Part shown: piece after piece, positions 11,094 through 22,929 of the stretch
How positions within the stretch are numbered: the first letter of the stretch is position 1
Layout of the letters: every line of letters starts with the position of its first letter
Source of the DNA: Linnemannia schmuckeri
Lineage: Eukaryota > Mortierellomycota > Mortierellomycetes > Mortierellales > Mortierellaceae
Reading direction: 5' to 3'
DNA: 64,000 nt
Assembly (NCBI GenBank): GCA_029449235.1
Contig: JANATG010000001.1
Coordinates: 3,658,001 to 3,722,000, forward strand
Program-made: the position numbers and the translations under genes
Notes under the pieces: model-generated
Database searches by the model: none
Told to the model about the DNA's origin: nothing
The model's input: only the letters and a program-made list of their open reading frames with translations

Positions 11094-13242
11094 ATATAAA
11101 CACACACGTGGGTTGGAGGCAAAACTATTGATATGGCGAAAAAGAAACGAGTAAACCGTTAGAAAACTGCAGTATGTGTTGGGGTTCGACGGTTGATGGT
11201 ACTAAGCTGACTTGGGCGTAGCGTGAGCAGTGGGTCATTTGAACATTCCTCTCTCAGGAACAGGAGTGAGACATTTGGCAGTAGCGTCTCTTTGGATACA
11301 CTCTTAGGTCTGGATCTGAATATCCCGCGCCCCAACGGAACACGAGCATCTGCGTAGGACATGGTCTACCACTCCACTTTTTTTTTGAGCCGCATTTTCT
11401 CGTTCTTCTCGTTCTTCTCGCTCCCATGTAACTAGTTTTTCTCGCTCTCGTTTTTTCATCCCTATATAGCCAGTTTTTCTCGTGCTTCCCGTCCTTCTCG
11501 CTTCCATGTGCCTTGTTTTCTCGTTTTTTTTTTCGTTATCCTCGCCTCCATGTACTATGAGGCTGCCTGTCACCCCATTCGCTGCAATCAGAAGCACCGA
11601 TCATGCACACTCCCTCAACACAACCAACCAACCTCCTTTCGGCGCCCTTTCTCTTCAGTATATTGTGTACAACAGGTTTCATTTATCCGGTCAGATAATG
11701 TCAATTCTTGAGAGCTCAATTATTTGCTACAGACTACTTAGTTGCCAGCACACATGTTGTAGTCTAATGATAAGGAGGGTGTGAGTGTGTGAGAAGTAGA
11801 AAGTGAAGAGAGAGAAAAGGTCTAAAGGGATAAATAGAAGAGAAGGCATGTCCGTCAGTGAGAGAGCCCTAATTTGTTGCAGTTGTCCAGTTGATCAAAA
11901 ATGTCCACTTGAGGCGATGGTAAGATCACACGCACGACGGCGCCTCTTCCCAACAAACTAAATACTAGTGTGTTTGTATAAGTTCACAACCACATGCATA
12001 TTTCCCTCTTTCTTTTACTTGCCGACCCTGATACTGATTCTAATGTATGCTCACAGATGATGAAGATGAACGCGAAAGGCGAGTGCATACGCATCCAAGG
12101 AGTGTCCGCTTGCGTTGATTGTATTCAGCAGCCGATGCTTAGGATGTGTTTTCACGTTACTTCCAGAGGCGAGAAAGAAAATGGGAGAGAGGAAGAGTGT
12201 ATCGACAACTCAACAACAACGAACCTCTGAGACTTTTCTCGTTCCCACACATTGCCATGGGAGCAATAAGGGTTCAACTAAAGCGGACGGGTCAATGCTT
12301 TTGAGTTGAGGATCTTGGACGATTGGTCATGCTCGCTGTTCACCTATTTTTTGCCGTTCTCAATTTCTTATTTGTGTCAGTCGATTGAAAGTTAGAAACT
12401 CCTTGCACCTAACTTAGGGTTGGAGATGCTATCTTCACAGATGACCAAAAGAGAAAGACTGGCGCGGAGAAGATAGAGACACGGATAAGTGAAAGGGAGT
12501 GATGGTGTAGAACTTGTAGAACTTGGCGGCTCTCTTCACAATGGATTGTATGTTGTTTGTTGACAAAACACCCTATTTCCCATGATATTCATTGTTTACA
12601 CCTCGGATAAATTGCAAAGGCATGCTTTCGTGCTCTAACAGAAAACATATTGTAGTTAGACCTTGTCCCTGCATTGTCCCTGAATTTCGTCCTTGTCATG
12701 CACCTCACCGACAACAAACAATGGGAAAATAAACAAAAAAGATAAGGTTGTCCAGCTGGCTCTCCTTTTTGAAGAGGAGGACATGTCTTCGATTGTTACA
12801 TGCTCATTCTTCACCCATCATCTTTTCCTTTTCCCCTTGACGCAGTTGAGCAATAGGCAATCGCTCTTCTTCTGAGAATGACCGTTAGCCGTTGTCGTCA
12901 GTGTCAAAAGATGCGCGATTTTGTTACATGTACTCCTGTGAACTTGTGAACTGCCTTGCCAAAGGTTCATTTCACTACAGGTTCAATCGGTCTAAATGAA
13001 TTGGACCTTCGCGCACCCCTTCATTCACATCCTATTGCTTTTCCATAAGAAAAATCGGCCGAAAGGAAATTTCATTCATTTTCATTCATTCATTCAATCA
13101 TTCGAACCAGCACCAACAACAACCAGACAATGCTTCTTCTGACATCTTACTCCTCTCATACTCACACACTTTCTCATGAAGACTACCATGTAATTCGTCA
13201 TTCACGGCGCGACTTTTCTCCACCACCTTCCGACCTTCCAAA
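11094..13242. other. Intergenic region before the protease array
   Basis: About 2.1 kb with no supported gene. It contains a degenerate pyrimidine-rich tandem repeat (about 11396-11560) built from TTCTCG-type units alternating with copies of CATGTA/CATGTG. The remainder is AT-rich with scattered short chance frames. CATT-rich repeats (13070-13100) precede the first protease promoter. Confidence 0.5.
11396..11560. repeat. Degenerate pyrimidine-rich tandem repeat
   Basis: Repeated TTTTTCTCG and CTTCTCGCTCCCATGT-like blocks recur about three times with a unit of roughly 50-60 nt. On the minus strand it gives a purine-rich, Arg/Glu-rich chance frame that should not be called a gene. Confidence 0.45.
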
Positions 13243-13250
13243 TATAAAAG
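13243..13250 (+). promoter_or_regulatory. TATA box of pepsin gene 1
   Basis: TATAAAAG lies 94 nt before the start codon and is followed by a CT-rich stretch typical of fungal transcription starts. The identical octamer precedes pepsin gene 3 at a similar distance. Confidence 0.6.
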
Positions 13251-13343
13251 CTTGACAAATCCCCCACTCATTTCCTTTCTCTCCTCATCCGCTCCTCCCT
13301 CATCCCATCTTCTTCACCCAAACTCCAATTTAAATAACCCTCC

Positions 13344-14736
13344 ATGAAGATCATCGCCCTTGTCACCCTGGCTGCCGCGGTCCTGGCATTCACCAGTGCC
13401 TCGCCCATTGCAAGAAGACCTCACCTCGAGGGTGGTCATTCCGTCCCTCTGACCCGCAACCCCCACTTCAAGCACAACACCAGAGCTCAGATGGTCAAGC
13501 TGAATAAGCGTTACCCTGGTGTCAACATCCTTGCCGGTTCCTCTGGCAAGGTCCCCTTGACCGATGTTAGCCCCGATCTCGAGTACTATGGAACAGTCGC
13601 TGTCGGAACCCCTGCCCAGAACATCAAAGTTGATTTTGACACTGTAAGTTACTCCTTTCTCAATTTTCGCTCAGTACCTTTTTTTGGAAGAATCCAAGCT
13701 TAATATTGACGTTAGCTATTTTTTTTGATGGACATAGGGCTCTTCGGATATCTGGTTCCCATCGAGCACTTGCACCACCACCGCCTGCAATAAGCATAAC
13801 CGCTTCAACTCTGCCTCCTCCTCGACGTACCAGAAGGATGGTCGCAAGTGGAGCATCAGCTACGGTGACGGCTCCACTGCCTCTGGTATCCTCGGCTCTG
13901 ATATTGTCAGCGTTGGAGGCATCAAGGTCCGCCAGACAATTGGCCTTGCCACCGCCGAGTCCTCGCAGTTCGGGTCTTCTCCAGCCGACGGTCTCTTTGG
14001 ACTTGGATTCGATACCATTGAGTCTGTCTCTGGTGTCAAGACCTTCCTCGACAACGCTATGGCTGCTGGTGCTCTTGCCCAGCCTGTTGTCTCTGTCTTC
14101 TTGCCCTCTGAGCGTCGCTTCAACGGGTTAGTCCTCGTTTCTCACATTTGCCTAGTTCATTCGATATGCATGGGTCAGCTCTATCTGATTCTAACACAAC
14201 CCTTTCTTATTTTTCTTTCCCTGCTCTCAAATAGCCATGGTGGTGAATACCTCTTTGGTGGAATCAACAGCTCAAAGTACACTGGTTCATTGACCTACGT
14301 CCCCGTCACACAAGAAGGCTACTGGCAAATCTCAATCGACGACGCCGGATACAGCGGTCAATCCCTCGGCCAGTCCTCCCAAGGAATCGTCGACACCGGC
14401 ACTACCCTGATCGTTCTTGGAGACGACGCCGCCCAAGCTATCCATAACAATATCGATGGCGCCACCAACGACCCCAACAACGGTTGGGTCGTTCCTTGCT
14501 CGGTCGCCCAGGACACCGAAAACTATGTCTCCTTCTCTATGAGTGGTGCGGATTTTAAGGTCCCTTTGGCGGATTTGGCCTATGAGGATTTGAGTGATGG
14601 GTCCGGAAACTGTTTCTCGGGTGTTCAGGGTGGGCAGAATGACCTTTGGATTCTGGGGGACGTTTTTATTAAGAACAATTATTGTGTCTTCTCCCAAACC
14701 TCGTCTCCTAGCATTGGAATCGCTCCTCTTGCTTAA
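13344..14736 (+). CDS. Secreted pepsin-like aspartic protease, copy 1
   Basis: Family A1 endopeptidase, secreted as a zymogen. Three exons (13344-13643, 13738-14126, 14235-14736) encode 396 residues. Residues 1-20 are a signal peptide (KIIALVTLAAAVLAFTSA), followed by a basic propeptide with the motif HSVPLTRNPHFKHNTRAQ. The catalytic Asp residues are D99 in DTGSSDIWF and D283 in DTGTT. The active-site flap is in SYGDGSTASGILG, and the C-terminal ILGDVF motif is present. Intron 1 falls in phase 0 between Thr and Gly of the first DTG triplet. Intron 2 (14127-14234), before HGGEYLFGG, is absent from the two downstream copies. A TATAAAAG box precedes the gene. The substrate is likely external protein; acidic optimum is inferred from the family. 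Confidence 0.95.
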
Positions 14737-16431
14737 GCCTCTGGCCTACTTTTATCCCTTTTTATTTTCGTTGAACGAAAATCTCTATCCCTAAAAATTG
14801 TATGAAAAAATCCCCCAATGGACATGCTGGGCAGCCTATATTCCTTAACTATCGATTACTTGATGCAAACTATAATAAAAAAATGAGCAGGTCTTCATTT
14901 TCTACTTTGCGTCTTCACATTTTGCATATTCTTTTGGGTTCTTTCTTCTCTACATCTTTGGCACCCATAGACATGTATATGTGTGTTTACATGCATTCAC
15001 GTTTGCCAATCAAACAGATAGTGCTGTTCTCATTCGGACTTTGCACATGCGAAAACGTGGCGTTATTACATCGCCGTAACCGCAGACTTGTTTCAAATAG
15101 CCTCATCAGTTCTCTGTCTCACTCTCATTTCTCGCTCTCAGGTATCAATTTTTTCTTACCCAATTCGAACAACATTGGTGTCATCTCCTCTACAATACCA
15201 TAAGGGATGATGAACGGGAGATAGGGACACGGTGAACACTTTTTTGTCCTAGGAAATACTTTACTTCTTCCTCTTCGTCACCTCTCCTTCAAAATAACGC
15301 GTGTTCTTTCTAGTTATTCTAGAAAAAGGGAGTTTCACACGAAGAAGAAAAGAGAATTACTATTCCATAATAAAAACGATTTGCACCTCCGATGAACGAA
15401 TGGACAGATGGTGTCAACCGGCTAAATAACATAATATAAAAGCTCTTTATATTTAAAAAAAAAATATTAGAACTAGGCCTCGGGAAAAGTTCGCACTGTT
15501 CACTTCCGATCAGTCAACATCTACTTCACTCATGTTTCTCGGTTCAACTTCTAACTTGGCAAGAGCAAGGTTCTGCCCCCGGCGCCTCGACATGTGTATG
15601 TAAAAAGATCATGGCAACGAAGGGTAGCTGCGCGCTTGTACCCTCAAGAGTATACCCTGCTCATCAAAATGCAACATTGGGAGGCGTGAGAGGACAGAAG
15701 CATCCAATCGCCTTGCTTCCGAGTGGGTCATTTGGGCCATGTCATTTTAAGATTCCTCAGATGAGAATGAAGAAGGGAAGAATAGTTGCTTGTATGAGAA
15801 AGCGAGATAGGTAAATACAGATTCTCTTTTTGTTTTTTTACCTCTCTCGCTCTGTTCGCGCGCCCGCTTCAATATCCATGCAGCATGCAAGGGTTAATAA
15901 TGGTGTTTGTCAATATCTCTCGTTTAATCAACCATTTTTGCCAGGGCAAGCAGGGTGAGAAAGTGAAATACCATAGCAAAAAAAACAGCCGACCTTAGCG
16001 TTGAGTTGTTGATTCTCGCTTACTCATACTCACCCTTTCTCCCAGGCTCAACCCCCTTTGATTGAATTGGATCGAAAACATCATGACCGTTCCCCATGAA
16101 AATGAATCGAAATTTCTTGTCGCGACTAAAATGTGAGCCCCTTTCCTCTTTCGTTCTCTCTCTCGATTAGGGGTGTCCAACTGTCATGACTTGTCCAGAC
16201 ATGGTTAGGAGATGAGGACGTGAAGGGGGACCGAGGGCAGACCTTGACGAATTTGGTTCGATTGCGGTCGGTTGGGCAGCTAGAGCAGTCTGACCCGTTC
16301 TATTGTCCTGCCATATTCGGCACATCCTGCGCATTCACCCACACACCTCCATTTCCATCTTCTTGCCTAGAACATTTTTTGTTCCTGAATTTCCTCCAGC
16401 CTAACAATACCACCATCCTCCACTTCCTCCA
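14737..16431. other. Intergenic region between pepsin copies 1 and 2
   Basis: About 1.7 kb with no supported gene. The proximal part is the 3' flank of copy 1 and includes the shared GCTGG-N-CAGCC motif at 14826-14836. No TATAAAAG box is visible in the 130 nt before copy 2, in contrast to copies 1 and 3. Confidence 0.5.
14826..14836 (+). promoter_or_regulatory. Shared 3'-flank motif, pepsin copy 1
   Basis: GCTGG-G-CAGCC, nearly self-complementary, lies about 90 nt after the stop codon. The same pattern recurs downstream of copies 2 and 3. Confidence 0.4.
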
Positions 16432-17753
16432 ATGAAGGCTAACGCCCTCTTTATCTCCCTTGCAGTCGCCGTCCTGGCCGTTGTCGACGCCTCGCCCCTC
16501 AAGTTCTCGCCCAGGCACAGCCATGCCGTTCCCTTGACACGCAACCCCAACTACAAGCACAACACTAAGGCCCAGATCGCCAAATTGAACAAGCGTTACC
16601 CTGGCGTTAACATCTTGGCCACTGGATCTGTCCCCCTGGTCAATGTTCACCCTGATCTCGAGTACTATAGTACCGTCTCTGTCGGCACCCCTGCCTAGAA
16701 TGTTAAGCTGGATTTCGATACCGTACATATTTAATATTGCTTATACCCTTGTTATCTATATTCTTTTTTGCCATGCATTGCGGTCGGTCGGACTTGATCT
16801 TTCAGCATGCTGACAAACGATTTCCCCCTTTTTTTTTTCTCACTTCTTTTGTGCTATTGTAGGGTTCGTCTGGCATCTGGTTCCCCTCAAGCACTTGCAC
16901 CACCACCACCTGCAAGAAGCACGTCCGCTTCAACTCTGCTGCCTCCTCCACCTTCCAGAAGGATGGTCGCAAGTGGAATATTGGCTATGGTGATGGCTCC
17001 ACTGCCTCTGGAATCCTCGGCTCTGACATTGTCAGCGTTGGAGGCATCAAGGTCCGCCAGACCATTGGTCTCGCCACCGCTGAGTCTTCCTAGTTCAGTT
17101 CCTCCCCCGAAGACGGTCTCTTCGGTCTGGGATTCAACACCATTGAGTCCGTGTCTGACGTCAAGACCTTCCTGGATAACGCCATTGCTGCCGGCGCTCT
17201 CACCTCGCCCGTCGTCTCCGTCTTTCTTCTCTCCGTCCGCCGCAACGGCGGTGTCGACGGAGAGTACCTCTTTGGCGGCATCAACTCGTCCAAATACACC
17301 GGATCGTTAACTTACGTCCCCGTGACCCAGAAGGGCTACTGGCAGGTCCACATCTCAGACGCCAGCGTCAATGGCATCTCGTTGGGCCAAGCCTCCGAGG
17401 GCATCATCGACACCGGCACCACCCTCGTCATTGTCGGCGACGCCGCCGCCCAGGTCATCCATAAGAAGATCTCGGGCGCCGTCAACGACCCCGAGAATGG
17501 ATGGTTGGTGCCTTGCTCGCTCAAGTCCAACACCGGCAACGTTGGCTTTAAGATGGGAGGCAAGACTTTCAATGTGCCCCTGGCCGATTTGGTCTATGAG
17601 GATTTGGGTGATGGGTCCGGAAACTGTTTCTCGGGTGTTTAGGGCGGTCAGGATGGGCTTTGGATTCTGGAAGATATCTTTATTAAGAACAATTATTGTG
17701 TCATTTCCCAGACCTCGTCGCCCAGTATTAGAATTGCTCCTCTTGCCTATTAA
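16432..17753 (+). pseudogene. Pepsin-like aspartic protease, copy 2, with three in-frame TAGs
   Basis: Two exons (16432-16722 and 16863-17753) give 394 codons in one continuous frame, with signal peptide, propeptide, D96 in the first DTG and D280 in DTGTT. Three TAG codons interrupt it: 16696-16698 (codon 89), 17091-17093 (codon 174) and 17640-17642 (codon 357). Copies 1 and 3 have a CAG Gln codon at the first and third positions, and copy 1 has CAG at the second (copy 3 has Ser there). There are no frameshifts, and both splice sites are intact. Other changes suggest relaxed selection: GSSD has become GSSG, ILGDVF has become ILEDIF, and SIGIAP has become SIRIAP. I call it a recent pseudogene; stop-codon readthrough is the alternative and is less likely given those substitutions. 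Confidence 0.88.
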
Positions 17754-20708
17754 GAGATTTCCTCTCTTTCATCTTTCGTTTATGAGCTTCTTTTACTGAG
17801 TTCATGATATTCCTGGGGTGCTCAGTATCCCCTCTTCTTTCAGTCCAGTAGTTGAATAGCAATAAATAATAGTAACAAAAAACCTCAAAACTTTGGCATG
17901 CTGGCCAGCCAAAAAAAGCCCCTTTTCTTTCTCTCCAATTTCTTTGTACGCGTCATTTTCTTCTAGCAAGTTGAGATTCAATACCAAAAAAGGGCAATTT
18001 GCTGCAACATAGAAAAGGGGGACGTCGGCAATGCGGACTCTCACTCGACTTATGATGTTGTTTAACTGATTTCTTCTCAAGAGATGTCTGTACTGCAGAG
18101 GAAGAGAGAGAGAAGGACACCCAATGGTGCCCTATGGTTATCTTTCTCTTGACTTGTTATCATTTCGATAAACATGACAACAGAGAAAAAGGCATGAGAA
18201 ACACAAAAATACATACCGAAAAGTACTCGCATTTATCCACGCTAATGCGAACAAATTCAAAAGCCGAGGAGTCGAGTGGGCTAGCGCAGATCCCTTGTGA
18301 TTCCTTTCTTTTTTTCACATACCGTGGCATGTTCATAAACCCTACACCCTGGATGTTTATCCTACTGGCCAGAAAACACATCATAGGGTTCGAAAGCGAA
18401 ATGTCGCCATTGAGCGTACTCCTGGGAAAGTACATCTCTCTCATTCTTTTCTCATGGTTTTCTGCTTTTATTGTCATGTCTTTATTTGTTTGTTGTTTGT
18501 GTGAGATACGTGTTGCGCCCTGTTTTTCCTATCGCTGTTGGACGAGGGTAATAATACTTCATCTGTGCCTCTTCCCTCAAAAATTTTTCTAAACCCGTGG
18601 ATGAATGTACACTTTTTATGCAAGGGTCCGCAGACGGAATAAACGACAAAGGGCGCAAGGAAGGAGGAGTACAACACAAACAAAATCATGAGAAGGGATG
18701 GAGGAAGGGAAGGGAGAACAAGAAGTAACAAAAGTAGGCTAGTAATGGCGTATGATGTGTGAGCAAAAATTACCTAAATGAGTAATGAGTCAAGAGGCTC
18801 ATGGGATGGGATGAGATGGGATGGATAATGAAACAAGACGGACGGCCCTTCCTGCCTTTAGCTTTCCTTGCCTTTTTTGATCGGGCAGAAGAGAAGGAGG
18901 AAGAAAGAGAGAGATAGGAGAGCGGCGTAGAGGCACACTTCTTTCTATTCCTTTACTCATTACACTCCATGGTTCATCATCCTATCCTCTCTGAAAGACC
19001 GTTTTCTAATGTTCAGGGATTTGTTTATTTTGTTGCTTATGTGAAAGCGAGCCCACGAACAAGGGATCCGAAAAGGGTTTAAGTGAACATTCAACGGTCG
19101 GAAGATGCGTGAGAAAGAGCTAACTTTGAGATAGGAGAGGGCTACGATTGGCTGGGGCAGGTGGACAGGAGAGGGAAGAGGCAGCTGGACAAACAACCAC
19201 AGGGAAGGGAGAGGGGTGAACTGATTAATTCGTGCTTTTCCCACATCGCCCTCGGTGTCCAACTGGCTCGATTACACTTTACTTGGACTAATATACCAAA
19301 TTTGAGTTTGTGAAAGAGGGAGAAAGGGCTAGTGTGTGAGCAGCCCTTTCCTTTTTCTGCTTGTTGTGTTGCTTTGTTTACCTATACTTCATCACTTGTT
19401 TGCAGTGTCCATTAGAGTAGAGAGCTGTTCTGTTTGTTTGGTTTTCGTCGACACAAGAAGAAGGAAAATAACATCAACGATATTGAAAAAACCTCAGACT
19501 TCCGGGGACAATGCTGCTTCAAGAACATAAAAAAGGAAAACTCTCGGGTTCAAGAGCGAGGTTTCAATGATCGTTGTGAACCAGCTCAAGCTCTTTATCT
19601 TTTTGGTGGAGATTGCATGCCACGATGTCGAAAGGGAGAGCAAAACGGTTCACCACATTTTCCCCCTGAATGCAAGTTTACCCATCCCCCTCTATCCTAC
19701 CCTCCTTCTGTTTCGCAATTTAGGGTAGGCGCGAATGGGAACATAAGTATGCATGTCCATTCCCTCTTTCCCATCCATTCTTGGCAGTAGACTAAGAGGC
19801 CGTTTTTCCTTTTTCATGCAGGGTATTCAACATGCATGCGCAGGAGGACTAGTGCCGTTGAAATCCCAAAGATACTTTGAAGAGAGTACCCTCTTTTTAT
19901 GTGTACGATGGAAGGAAGGGGGAGGGGGAGGAAGCAATTATGGAGACCAATGACAGAAACCCTCGACGTCCGCGATAGACCCCATTGGCGGTGTACCTTT
20001 AAAGGGAGAGCGAACGAGGGAGAGGCGAATATTATCCCCATGTTTACGCCATCTCTCGGGGGAATATTTCATTTCGTTCGGGCAGAAGGAAAAAACGGCT
20101 CACGGCTCAACGAAAGATGTTGTTGCTGTCCATTCGCCCTTTGTTCCTGTCCCTGTGTCATGTCAGGGACAGATAGAGTAAGTAAGGGTCCACACCATTC
20201 AGCAATCGACTCCTTTTTTTGGGTCAGCATCCAATGACCATTCGGGAACCTTAATTTATGCCTTCCCATGCGATCGAGAACTCCTTTCAGGAACAATGTG
20301 ATTGGGGAACAACAAGGAAAGAGAGAAAGGTACTGTACAAAATGGTACACCCCTGTGGACACTTTCACTCTTGTTGGATCAACCTCTCTTTTTCATTGTT
20401 TATACTTCAGGTACAACAACAACAAAGAGTCGAATGCTCACAGTCTCTCTTTTCATCCCTGAACAAGGCTAGTTGAACTGTAATTATTGCGCGACATAAC
20501 TGAAAAAGAAGACCACAAGATGCACCTCTCAATATTCTGGCCCTCTTGGGAAAAGTACCAAAGGGTACTCCTTTCACTCCATCGTGTTCAGCACCTGGGG
20601 TTGCGCCATCTCTCTCTCTTTGGCCCTCACATCTTCTTCATTCATTCATTCATTCACACACAAGTGATAAGGGTAAAAGCTAAGAAACATACGAACCCGC
20701 CATTTCGG
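17754..20708. other. Intergenic region between pepsin copies 2 and 3
   Basis: About 3 kb with no supported gene. A plus-strand frame of 152 codons (18134-18592) is hydrophobic and has no recognisable motif; I regard it as chance. G-rich TGGGATGGGATG repeats occur at 18801-18828. CATT repeats precede the promoter of copy 3 (20640-20655). Confidence 0.5.
17900..17910 (+). promoter_or_regulatory. Shared 3'-flank motif, pepsin copy 2
   Basis: GCTGG-C-CAGCC lies about 147 nt after the stop codon, just past an AATAAATAATA stretch. Confidence 0.4.
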
Positions 20709-20716
20709 TATAAAAG
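20709..20716 (+). promoter_or_regulatory. TATA box of pepsin gene 3
   Basis: TATAAAAG lies 118 nt before the start codon and is followed by a CT-rich leader, as for copy 1. Confidence 0.6.
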
Positions 20717-20833
20717 CAATCGATATTCCTCCTCCTTTTTTTGCTCTCCATCCAAGTTCTCCATCTTCCGCTCTTCTCCTTCTCCTCTCCAATCACCACA
20801 ATCACCACCCGTTCCATTAAAGAAAATCTCATA

Positions 20834-22154
20834 ATGAGAATCACCGCCCTTGTCTCCTTGGCCGCCGCAGTCTTGGCCATCGCCGATGCCTCGCCCCTCA
20901 AGTTCTCACCCAAGCACGGCCATGCTGTCCCCTTGACCCGCAACCCTAACTACAAGCACAACACCCAGGCTCAGATCTCCAAGATGAACGTCCGCTACGG
21001 AAACATTCGTGCTGTCACCAACGGCACTGTCCCTTTGGTCAACGTGCAGCATGACATTGAGTACTACGGTACCGTCTCTGTCGGCACTCCTGCTCAGAAT
21101 GTCAAGCTTGACTTTGATACCGTAAGTGAAATCTCTCTTATTTTGTTACATCTTATTTTGCTCACCAAATGTTCGTTAACAACCATCTTGTGTAACAAGA
21201 CATATCCATTTCTAACAGCAAAAATTCAACTGGTTTCCACTCCATTAGGGCTCGTCTGACATCTGGTTCCCCTCAAGCACTTGCACCACCACCGCCTGCA
21301 AGAAGCACGTCCGCTTCAACTCTGCTGCCTCCTCCACCTTCCAGAAGGATGGTCGCAAGTGGAATATTGGCTACGGTGACGGTTCCACTGCCTCTGGAAT
21401 CCTCGGCTCTGACATTGTCAGCGTTGGAGGCATCAAGGTCCGCCAGACCATTGGCCTCGCCACCGCCGAGTCCTCCTCCTTCGGCACCTCCCCCGAGGAT
21501 GGCCTCTTCGGTCTCGGCTTCAACACCATCGAGTCCGTCGCCGGTGTCAAGACCTTCCTCGACAACGCCATCGCCGCCAACCTCCTCGCCCAGCCCGTCG
21601 TCTCGGTCTTCTTGCCTTCCTACCGCCGCAACGGCGGTGTCGGCGGAGAGTACCTCTTTGGCGGCATCAATCCTGCCCATTACTCTGGCTCATTGACCTA
21701 CATCAACGTCTCCCAGAAGGGTTACTGGCAGATCCCCATGTCCGACATCACCTACAATGGTGCTTCGTTGGGTCTGGCCGCTGAGGGCATTGTCGACACC
21801 GGCACCACCCTCGTCATCATTGGCACTGCCGCTGCCAAGGCCGTCCACCAAAAGATTGCCGGATCGGTCTTCACTCCCGCCACTCGCACTCAGGCCGCCT
21901 ACTGGTCCGTCCCCTGCTCGCTCCAGTCGAGCACCGATAATGTCGGCTTCAAGTTGGGCGGAACGATCTTCAACATCCCTGTTGCTGATGTTGCCTTTGA
22001 GGATCTGGGCGATGGCTCTGGTCTTTGCTACTCTGGTATCCAGGGTGGTCAGGATGATCTCTGGATTTTGGGTGATGTGTTCATTAAGAACAACTACTGT
22101 GTCTTTGACCAAGGTGCCACTGCCCGCATCGGAATTGCCCCTGCCAAGTACTAA
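20834..22154 (+). CDS. Secreted pepsin-like aspartic protease, copy 3
   Basis: Family A1 secreted endopeptidase of 397 residues from two exons (20834-21121, 21249-22154). Residues 1-20 form the signal peptide (MRITALVSLAAAVLAIADAS). The propeptide contains HAVPLTRNPNYKHNTQAQ. Catalytic residues are D95 (DTGSSDIWF, split by the intron between T and G) and D279 (DTGTT); the flap GYGDGSTASG and the C-terminal ILGDVF motif are intact. It lacks the second intron of copy 1. About 200 nt at the start of exon 2 are almost identical to copy 2, while the rest of exon 2 differs much more, which suggests gene conversion or recent duplication. It is likely a functional paralog of copy 1 with altered specificity loops, for example TPATRTQAAYW near residue 303. 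Confidence 0.95.
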
Positions 22155-22281
22155 GGTGTTTTCTTTCTACTCCCTCTATATCTACTATTTGTTAATATCC
22201 CCCAAAAGAACTCCTTCTTGTAGCGAGTCCACTTTGTTACATACCTCTCTCTTTTTATATAATAAAAAATCAATTCGGCTT

Positions 22282-22292
22282 GCTGGACAGCC
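22282..22292 (+). promoter_or_regulatory. Shared 3'-flank motif, pepsin copy 3
   Basis: GCTGG-A-CAGCC lies about 128 nt after the stop codon, just past a TATAATAAAAA stretch. Confidence 0.4.
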
Positions 22293-22388
22293 ATCTATAT
22301 CTCAAGAACACCAATATCTTTTTCTTCTGAATAGCAATTGAAAATTGCGTTGATAATGTTACAAATTTGGTGGCACCCTCCAGAATGA

Positions 22389-22396
22389 TGACGTCA
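22389..22396. promoter_or_regulatory. CRE-like palindrome TGACGTCA
   Basis: A perfect 8-bp palindrome that is the consensus for ATF/CREB-type bZIP factors. With a single copy in 3 kb of intergenic DNA, it may be chance. Confidence 0.25.
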
Positions 22397-22929
22397 TAGT
22401 AGTGTAGCCGATCGTTCTTCTAGAGTAGTATTTATGTGGGGTAGAAGCTGTTGTCTCCTTTACTGTATAGACACTGGACTAACGGATAGCATCTGCATCG
22501 CATAGAGTCCAGTTTTGTAGAACCGATTGTGGAACTGACAACGTTCCTATAATTCTGCCGCGAGCCCTCCCCCGTGAAACAATAACTCCCGTAAAATTTG
22601 GGAGCCCCCTAAGTGCCAAAAACGGAGAAGAGAAAGCATCGCTCCTTTACTCTGTAGATTCTGATCTCCTTTTAGGCGATTTTATTTTAGGAATGCTTGG
22701 GAACTTCATCATCTCTTTCCTTACTCCAAGAGAACGATATATATATATATTTGAAACTAGCGCGCCTCATCGGTCTTACGGCACGCTCACCTGGTTTCGC
22801 CAGGCGATGCACAAATGATATAAGAGTTTATAGAGTTGGCAGTGGGTGATAAAACCCCTACCGGCGAATGATCAGGAAGAGAAAAAAACCAAATGGAAAA
22901 AAAGAGAAAACATATAAACACCCTGCTGT

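Noticed and set aside
16432..17753. Genome-wide reassignment of UAG to Gln
   Set aside because: TAG is the natural stop of other complete genes here, for example the BtuF-like (11091-11093) and IMPACT (39310-39312) genes.
18134..18592. 152-codon plus-strand frame between pepsin copies 2 and 3
   Set aside because: No recognised motif, overlapped by comparable frames on the other strand, and no promoter or splice context.
21273..21680. 135-codon minus-strand frame in pepsin copy 3
   Set aside because: Gly/Asp-rich antisense shadow of the conserved protease exon.
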